Shown here piece by piece: positions 6,694-11,290 of a stretch of DNA of 11,290 bases. The position numbers were made by a program, and so were the translations under genes. Within the stretch, counting starts at the first letter, position 1, and the number at the start of each line of letters is the position of its first letter. The stretch is from an uncultured Halioglobus sp. (GTDB lineage Bacteria; Pseudomonadota; Gammaproteobacteria; Pseudomonadales; Halieaceae), in assembly GCA_905480565.1 (NCBI GenBank), contig CAJQQW010000234.1:1-11290 (forward strand), read 5' to 3'. The notes under the pieces were generated by a model. That model was not told where the DNA came from and did no database searches. It was given only the letters and a program-made list of their open reading frames with translations.

Positions 6694-8136
6694 CTACAGG
6701 TTCTCCTCAGCAAAGGCGGCCAGGCGTGAACGCACGATACCGTTCACGTGCATGATGCCCGCGTGGGGATAGCCCTTGGTTTTTTCTACCAGGTAAGTGA
6801 GCCCAGAGGTCAGCGGTGAAATATACTTGTTGTCTATTTGAGCCAGGTTGCCGAGCACCACAATCTTGGAATCGGCCCCGACGCGACTAATCACCGACTT
6901 GAGCTGAAACTGGGTCAATCCCTGGGCCTCGTCAATCACGATATAGGCATTATTGAACGAGCGCCCGCGCATAAAGTTCAGCGACTTGAACTGGATATTA
7001 GCCCGTTCTTTAACGTAGGTAATACTGCCATGACACGATTCATCCGTGCCGTGCAATACCTCCAGATTATCGTCAAATGCGGCGAGCCAAGGCGCCATTT
7101 TCTCTTCCTCTGTGCCCGGCAGAAAGCCAATATCCTCTGCGATCGGAGGGGTCGAGCGCGCCACAATCAATTTACTGTACTTGTTTTGCTCGAGGATCGC
7201 GTGCAGGCCATAAGCGAGCGCCAGCAGTGTTTTTCCCGACCCGGCAGGGCCGGTCATCACCGTCATGTCCACGCTATCATTATCCAGCAGAGACATCGCC
7301 ATTGCCTGCTCCAGATTGCGCGGTGACAAACCCCAGAAACGCTTGTGCATAAGATTGTCACGGGAATCACAACGCAGATAGACAAAGTCCCTGTCCACGC
7401 GCTGCACAAAGGCAATGAATTCCTGATCGTCGTGCACGAACATATTAGGATATGCCTGTGGCAGCGACTTGCGCGGAATCCGGTGCAGCGTACAGTTGCC
7501 CTCTCGCAGCGTATCGACTTCGCTGATCATGGACCAAAAATCTCCCTCTACATGCTCATAACCCCGCGCAAGCAGATCGATATCATCGAGAACCCTGTCG
7601 CGCCTGTAGTCCTCAACGTGTATCAGGCCAGAACCTTTTGCCTTGATTCGCATGTTGATGTCCTTGGTCACCAGGCAGACGAACTCAGCGGGGTTTTCTG
7701 CCTGCAGGCTCAAGGCCACATTGATTATGCGATTGTCATTTGCCTGATCTTGCGTGCCGTCGAGATAGGGCACATCGGCGTCGCCAATCAGGCGCTGGTC
7801 AGGGTATATCGCAAGTGTTCCCCGGGGCACATCCTCAGGCGTTGAACCGGGCACGGGCACGCCGGCCTGAATATCTTGCGGTGATGCGTTATCGACGACC
7901 TTATCAATCATCTGTATTGCGATACGCGCTTCACGACTGACGGTCTTGTCGCGGCGATCCTTGATGTGATCGAGCTCTTCCAGAACGGTCATCGGAATGA
8001 CCACGTGATGTTGTTTGAAGGCAGCTACCGCCGTCGGGTCGTGCAGTAATACGTTGGTATCCAGTACATATGTCTTTTTGACAACAGCTTTGAGTGAGGT
8101 GGTTTTTTCTACACGCAGCGTAGAATCTCGGTCCAT
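6694..8136 (-). CDS. PIN-domain PhoH family ATPase (PhoH2/YlaK type)
   Basis: 480-residue fusion of an N-terminal PIN ribonuclease-like domain and a C-terminal PhoH ATPase; PhoH2 homologues are described as RNA helicase/RNase proteins. PIN acidic positions visible are Asp26 (VLDTNVLL), Glu54 (VLEELD), Asp134 (ANDNR) and Asp159 (TKDINMRIKA). The PhoH part has Walker A GPAGSGKT (296-303), ARSTPPIAEDIGFLPGT, NFMRGRSF, Walker B IVIDEAQ (399-405) and VLGNLAQIDN. The start at 8136 was chosen because GAGAGGA (8144-8150) lies seven bases upstream and homology begins soon after. An in-frame ATG at 8277 would add 47 residues without recognisable similarity and would run through the inverted repeat at 8264-8284. 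It is divergent from rnb. Cellular role is unproven; RNA turnover is likely. Confidence 0.94.
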   Translation of the reverse strand: MDRDSTLRVEKTTSLKAVVKKTYVLDTNVLLHDPTAVAAFKQHHVVIPMTVLEELDHIKDRRDKTVSREARIAIQMIDKVVDNASPQDIQAGVPVPGSTPEDVPRGTLAIYPDQRLIGDADVPYLDGTQDQANDNRIINVALSLQAENPAEFVCLVTKDINMRIKAKGSGLIHVEDYRRDRVLDDIDLLARGYEHVEGDFWSMISEVDTLREGNCTLHRIPRKSLPQAYPNMFVHDDQEFIAFVQRVDRDFVYLRCDSRDNLMHKRFWGLSPRNLEQAMAMSLLDNDSVDMTVMTGPAGSGKTLLALAYGLHAILEQNKYSKLIVARSTPPIAEDIGFLPGTEEEKMAPWLAAFDDNLEVLHGTDESCHGSITYVKERANIQFKSLNFMRGRSFNNAYIVIDEAQGLTQFQLKSVISRVGADSKIVVLGNLAQIDNKYISPLTSGLTYLVEKTKGYPHAGIMHVNGIVRSRLAAFAEENL

Positions 8137-8263
8137 AAAGAATTCCTCTCGGTGAGTTTCAAGGGGGCACAACAATCTCTCAGCCGCTTTAACGACTGGG
8201 AGGAATAAGACACGACGGACAAAGCTATTTTCGAAGGCATTGTGGGGGCGCGAGAAACCCACC

Positions 8264-8284
8264 CCAGTGAATGACACTCACTGG
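8264..8284. repeat. Candidate operator: 7-bp perfect inverted repeat
   Basis: CCAGTGA (8264-8270) and TCACTGG (8278-8284) are exact inverted copies around a seven-base spacer, 21 bp overall, about two helical turns. It lies 127 bp before phoH and 252 bp before rnb. The shape fits a dimeric regulator site or a hairpin in a phoH leader. The eight bases ACTCACTG of its right arm (8276-8283) recur at 8470-8477 over the rnb -35. Confidence 0.5.
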
Positions 8285-8474
8285 TGAGATGACGGCACTT
8301 TGCGTTCAACTCCGGAACAGCTGTGTTGATAAGGCAGCCCGGCGTCTGACAATTATTCAAATCCACATCCCGGCGGCATGCAACCGCAATGATTTGATTA
8401 TTGGACTGGCTGCGGCGCACTGTCAAGGCATCGCGGGAAATTCGCAAAGCTTTGTGTCATTCCATCATAACTCA

Positions 8475-8503
8475 CTGACAGCAGCTTAGAATTGAGCTAC
8501 GAT
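8475..8503 (+). promoter_or_regulatory. Predicted rnb promoter
   Basis: CTGACA (8475-8480, 5 of 6 to TTGACA), a 17-base spacer, then TACGAT (8498-8503, 4 of 6 to TATAAT). Predicted transcription start is near 8510, leaving about 27 bases before the ATG at 8537. That placement rules against the upstream TTG at 8492 as start codon. Confidence 0.5.
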
Positions 8504-8536
8504 AGTCCGTTGATTCCCTCATACTTACCCCGCTTA

Positions 8537-10531
8537 ATGCTTACTCAGGATAATCTCACTCAGCTTACAGATCTGAAAAACCAGATGGAGGCTGCGAAGG
8601 AACGCGCCGAAGCCGTTGTCAAAGGGACTCAAGCCCGGTACGGATTCGCCGTACTAGACGATGGCCGTGAAGTGTTCATTCCTCCGCAAGAAATGCTCAA
8701 GGTTTTTCCGAACGATCGGGTACAAATCTGTATACGTCCCACCAAGGACAACAAAACCATTGCGGATATCGAGAAGCTGATTGACAGTCCCGTTCAAGAA
8801 TTCACGGGGCGCTGCGTCCGCAAGGGCAAGGCCGTTTTCGTCGTGCCGGATCTGCCCCAGTTCAGCCGCTGGCTATTCCTTCCTGCGCAGGCCCGCAATG
8901 GCGCAAAGGAGGGTGACTTCCTGCGCTGCGCGATACTTCGCCACCCTATTCGAGACGGCAAACCGCAGGCCAAGGTCCTGTCGGTTCTGGGCGATGAAAC
9001 TACACCCGGGATTGAAATCCTCTACAGCATCAGCAAGCACCATCTGCCCAACCAGTGGGGCAAGGGCAGCCTCAATGACATTGAAAAAAGCCTCGCAGAA
9101 CACCCTTGCGAGACGACGCTTGATCGACGGGACTTGACTGATCTCGAGTTCGTCACAATAGATGCGGCAAAAACACAGGACATTGACGACGCGCTCTATG
9201 CTGAAATCAGTGACGACGGGTGGACACTATTTGTCGCCATTGCCGACCCGACAGCCTATGTGAACACCTCATCGAGGCTTTACAAAGACATAGCTCAGCG
9301 CGCCACCTCCGTCTATTTCCATGGTGAGGTCCTGCCAATGCTCCCCGAAATACTCTCGCAAGAAACCTGCGCCCTTTCCGAGGGTGCGGACCGGCCGGCG
9401 CTGGTGTGCAAGATCTCCGTGAGCGACGCTGGAGAGGTCGGTGAGTTTGAGTTTATTGAGGCCACCGTGCGTTCGCGAGCCAAGCTGTCTTACTATGCAG
9501 TCGACCGCTACCTCAATGGGCAGTATGACGAGTTAATGAGCCACGCTACTCCTCTTGAATCTCTCTATCAGGTGTATCGAGCACTGCGCAGCTGCCGCGA
9601 GCAGAAAAACCTGCTTATGGATGACAGACAGGAGTTTCGATGGATTCTCAATGACAACAAACAGATCGAGACTATCGAGACCGCGGAGAAATTACTCTCC
9701 CAAAAGCTGGTCGAGGAATGTATGGTTGCGACGAATCGGTGTGCGGCGCAATTTTTAGCGGCAAACGAGACAACCGGACCTTTCATCGCCCACCCGGGAT
9801 TTCGCTCGGACCGACGGGAGGAATTGAAAAAATTTCTCGAAATGCACGCGCCCGATCTCACTGAACTGGATCCGGACACCGTGCAAGGCTACCGCGACAT
9901 CATAAAGGGGCTCTCTGCTGAAGGACGAAAACTGCCTTTACGCACCATGGCGAACAGGCTTCTAACCCGCGCGACAGTGACAACAGAGCACTCACCCCAC
10001 ATGGGTATGGCCCTGGACTGTTACACCAACTGCACCTCACCCCTGCGCAAATACGTCGACTTTCTGGTGCACCTTCAGATCAAGGCCATACTGAACAAAA
10101 AAGAACCGGCTGAAAATGTTGGGGAAGAGCTGTTAAAGGGACTGAGAAACCGCATCGCCGCAAGCCGTGAAGCGACCATGGAAACTGATCGTTGGTTAGC
10201 GGGGAACTACCTCAAGCGGCTTACCCAGGACGGCGGCGTGACTTTTAAAGCGATAGTCTCCCACGTGACCAGCAGCGGATTCACTGCACGCCTGACACAA
10301 AACGGACTGACCGGTTTTGTAGATCTGCGCAAAGATCCTGAAAAATTCAGCTACGATAAATGGACTGCCAGCCTGACCAGCACCACTCGCCGCTTTCAAA
10401 TCGAACAGGAAGTAGAGCTCACATTAACAGGACTTGATGAAGACATTAGGAATCAGGCGCTGTTTGCCCCAGTCCCGGGCTGCGGCCTGAAAAATGCGGC
10501 CAAACCCGCCACACAGGACGCTACTTCCTAG
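8537..10531 (+). CDS. rnb: Exoribonuclease II (RNase II, RNB family)
   Basis: Processive 3'-5' exoribonuclease degrading single-stranded RNA to short oligonucleotides, which Orn then finishes. From the ATG at 8537 the protein has 664 residues, close to E. coli RNase II (644) and shorter than RNase R. It begins MLTQDNLTQLTDLK, aligning with the E. coli start MFQDNPLLAQLKQQ; a TTG at 8492 would add 15 residues and lie before the predicted transcript start. Cold-shock domains fill about 25-150. The RNB catalytic motif is TIDAAKTQDIDDALY with Asp209, Asp215, Asp217 and Asp218, the spacing of the four metal-binding Asp of RNase II. TSPLRKYVDFLVH follows in the distal RNB region, and an S1 domain lies near 570-650. 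No good ribosome site is seen before the ATG. Its 3' end overlaps the next gene, on the other strand, by 11 bp. Confidence 0.93.
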   Translation: MLTQDNLTQLTDLKNQMEAAKERAEAVVKGTQARYGFAVLDDGREVFIPPQEMLKVFPNDRVQICIRPTKDNKTIADIEKLIDSPVQEFTGRCVRKGKAVFVVPDLPQFSRWLFLPAQARNGAKEGDFLRCAILRHPIRDGKPQAKVLSVLGDETTPGIEILYSISKHHLPNQWGKGSLNDIEKSLAEHPCETTLDRRDLTDLEFVTIDAAKTQDIDDALYAEISDDGWTLFVAIADPTAYVNTSSRLYKDIAQRATSVYFHGEVLPMLPEILSQETCALSEGADRPALVCKISVSDAGEVGEFEFIEATVRSRAKLSYYAVDRYLNGQYDELMSHATPLESLYQVYRALRSCREQKNLLMDDRQEFRWILNDNKQIETIETAEKLLSQKLVEECMVATNRCAAQFLAANETTGPFIAHPGFRSDRREELKKFLEMHAPDLTELDPDTVQGYRDIIKGLSAEGRKLPLRTMANRLLTRATVTTEHSPHMGMALDCYTNCTSPLRKYVDFLVHLQIKAILNKKEPAENVGEELLKGLRNRIAASREATMETDRWLAGNYLKRLTQDGGVTFKAIVSHVTSSGFTARLTQNGLTGFVDLRKDPEKFSYDKWTASLTSTTRRFQIEQEVELTLTGLDEDIRNQALFAPVPGCGLKNAAKPATQDATS

Positions 10532-10844
10532 ATACCTGAAAGCGTGAAACCTCGGCGGTAGCGCCCCCTGTAACTGACCTATGCGTATGCTTCGCCATCT
10601 GCCCCCTGACCAGAGATACAAGTTGAATCATCTCTCGAACGCCGAGATTGCGCAGGTACTCACCCATCTGCGGGTAGGTATCACACCACACATCGGGGTT
10701 TACCACTCGCAGGGTCTCAATGATTTCTATTTCGCCGTCAGAGAAATCGGAATCTCCGAAAATCAACTTGGTAAAGGTATCGACTACCGTCATCTCGTTG
10801 GTACAGTCCATGCCGCCATCTTTATAGGATCGTCGCACTGACAT
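10521..10844 (-). CDS. Hypothetical protein, 107 residues, unrecognised
   Basis: I do not recognise a family. The ATG at 10844 is preceded by AGGGGTGA, a plausible ribosome site; other in-frame ATGs (10811, 10796) could be the start instead. The middle part, about 17-85, looks like a compact acidic, mostly helical soluble domain (KLIFGDSDFSDGEIEIIETL, then NPDVWCDTYPQMGEYLRNLG, then VREMIQLVSLVRGQM). The last 24 residues are basic and low in hydrophobics, and may be a dispensable tail. There is no signal peptide or membrane segment. It lies 154 bp downstream of asnS on the same strand and could be cotranscribed with it. An 86-codon frame on the opposite strand covers almost the same bases; I prefer this one for its protein-like composition and ribosome site. 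Confidence 0.6.
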   Translation of the reverse strand: MSVRRSYKDGGMDCTNEMTVVDTFTKLIFGDSDFSDGEIEIIETLRVVNPDVWCDTYPQMGEYLRNLGVREMIQLVSLVRGQMAKHTHRSVTGGATAEVSRFQVSRK

Positions 10845-10998
10845 TCACCCCTGCTAACAAGGCCGTTGCACACCTAATCAGTATGGACGACCCATGCGCG
10901 ACCCCACCCCTCATTTTGGGGAATTTTGCGCAGATATCGCAGGAAAACGCCGAAAACGCCCAATATGGGGCAATCGGTCCACGCCGCTCGCCGGACTG
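10845..10998. other. Gap between asnS and the hypothetical gene
   Basis: The gap holds no gene. On the minus strand, after the asnS stop, a short stem CCCA-TAT-TGGG is followed by CGTTTTCGGCGTTTT, at best a weak, interrupted terminator. Further on, on the plus strand, CCCC (10907-10910) and GGGG (10918-10921) flank TCATTTT and are followed by AATTTT, a small terminator-like hairpin facing the direction of rnb. Neither is strong. Confidence 0.3.
10943..10960. repeat. Tandem duplication of a 9-bp unit
   Basis: GAAAACGCC occurs twice without gap (10943-10951 and 10952-10960), in the gap downstream of asnS. Read on the asnS strand it gives two GGCGTTTTC units whose T runs lie after a weak stem. 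It may be a simple slippage repeat. Confidence 0.6.
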
Positions 10999-11290
10999 TC
11001 AAAAGACGCTATGGCCCGGTGTTCGAGGGAAAGGTATCGCGTCTCGCACGTTTTCCATACCGGTCACATAGTTCAGCAGTCGCTCGAAACCCAGGCCAAA
11101 GCCTGCATGCGGTACGGTGCCATAGCGACGCAGATCCCGATACCACCACAATTCCTCGTGCAGTGGCGCATCCATACGCGCGTCCAGCACATCCAGCCGC
11201 TCCTCTCGTTGACTGCCACCAATAATCTCACCCATGCCCGGAGCCAACACATCCATGGCGGCAACGGTCCTGCCGTCATCGTTTAGCCGC
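10999..11290 (-). CDS. asnS: Asparaginyl-tRNA synthetase, C-terminal end (runs off the right edge)
   Basis: Class IIb aminoacyl-tRNA synthetase that charges tRNA-Asn. Ninety-six C-terminal residues are present, open to the window edge, ending at the TGA at 10999-11001. The fragment begins [20 protein letters not shown] and continues with [37 protein letters not shown], and class II motif 3 [15 protein letters not shown] with its conserved Arg. The end, [12 protein letters not shown], is close to the usual IPFPRTP end of Asn[12 protein letters not shown] with [10 protein letters not shown] points to AsnRS rather than AspRS or LysRS. The N-terminal anticodon-binding domain and motifs 1 and 2 lie outside the window. 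Confidence 0.95.
   Translation of the reverse strand, partial: RLNDDGRTVAAMDVLAPGMGEIIGGSQREERLDVLDARMDAPLHEELWWYRDLRRYGTVPHAGFGLGFERLLNYVTGMENVRDAIPFPRTPGHSVF

Larger units (their letters stand above)
8137..8536. promoter_or_regulatory. 400-bp divergent control region between phoH and rnb
   Basis: No gene is seen here; the open frames in it are short and unlike known proteins. Contents: the phoH ribosome site (8144-8150), an inverted repeat (8264-8284), an ACAGCTGT palindrome (8317-8324), a weak minus-strand promoter candidate (TTGTCA at 8352-8347 and TATCAA at 8331-8326, spacing only 15) that would give phoH a leader of about 180 bases, and the rnb promoter (8475-8503). The size is larger than other gaps in the window, suggesting that control elements or long leaders are present. 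Confidence 0.5.

Noticed and set aside
7345..7845. 166-codon open frame on the plus strand inside phoH
   Set aside because: It is antisense to well-conserved PIN-PhoH coding sequence and is a shadow of its codon pattern.
8137..8277. 47-codon N-terminal extension of phoH
   Set aside because: The ATG at 8136 has a good GAGAGGA ribosome site; the extension shows no recognisable similarity and crosses the inverted repeat.
8492..8536. TTG start for rnb
   Set aside because: It lies upstream of the predicted transcription start, and the RNase II N-terminus aligns from the ATG at 8537.
10581..10841. 86-codon open frame on the plus strand opposite the hypothetical gene
   Set aside because: Less protein-like and without a clear ribosome site. 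It cannot be fully excluded, but the minus-strand frame is preferred.
1..11290. Mobile element, CRISPR array, tRNA/rRNA or defence/phage system
   Set aside because: No transposase, integrase, spaced direct repeats, tRNA cloverleaf or toxin-antitoxin pair was seen by eye; all sizeable genes but one are recognised housekeeping genes.

Overview
The window reads as chromosomal housekeeping DNA from a gammaproteobacterium with moderately high GC. Protein sequences resemble the E. coli counterparts throughout. The gene set matches the well-known E. coli neighbourhood psd-rsgA-orn-queG-nnr-tsaE-amiB(-mutL-miaA-hfq), rearranged here. A marine cellvibrionad/Halieaceae-type host is my guess from overall flavour; it is not shown by the sequence. 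I see no mobile element, CRISPR array, phage gene, tRNA or rRNA.

Layout. At the left edge is the N-terminal part of a periplasmic N-acetylmuramoyl-L-alanine amidase (AmiB/AmiC type), reading leftward off the window. Its upstream neighbours on the same strand are tsaE (tRNA t6A synthesis ATPase) and nnr (bifunctional NAD(P)HX repair enzyme), which share one base at a TGATG junction and form a compact nnr-tsaE-ami operon. Divergent from nnr is queG (last step of queuosine synthesis). It runs convergently into orn (oligoribonuclease), with a 14-bp overlap of the coding ends. orn and rsgA (ribosome-assembly GTPase) diverge from an 85-bp gap with back-to-back promoter-like elements. rsgA converges on psd (phosphatidylserine decarboxylase) with 12 bp between stops. 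phoH (PIN-PhoH ATPase) lies upstream of psd on the same strand. A 400-bp control region separates phoH from a divergent RNase II gene (rnb). rnb overlaps the end of an unrecognised 107-codon gene on the other strand. The right edge holds the C-terminal end of asparaginyl-tRNA synthetase (asnS).

Functional themes are RNA metabolism (orn, rnb, phoH), tRNA modification and charging (tsaE, queG, asnS), ribosome assembly (rsgA), and envelope and metabolite upkeep (ami, psd, nnr). RNase II leaves short oligoribonucleotides that Orn finishes, so those two act in sequence.

I found no convincing undescribed system. The points most worth a second look are: (1) promoter geometry suggesting leaderless rsgA, and possibly psd, mRNAs; (2) a perfect 7-bp inverted repeat in the phoH-rnb control region, one arm of which recurs across the predicted rnb -35; (3) the unrecognised small gene beside asnS; and (4) the two overlapping convergent gene ends.
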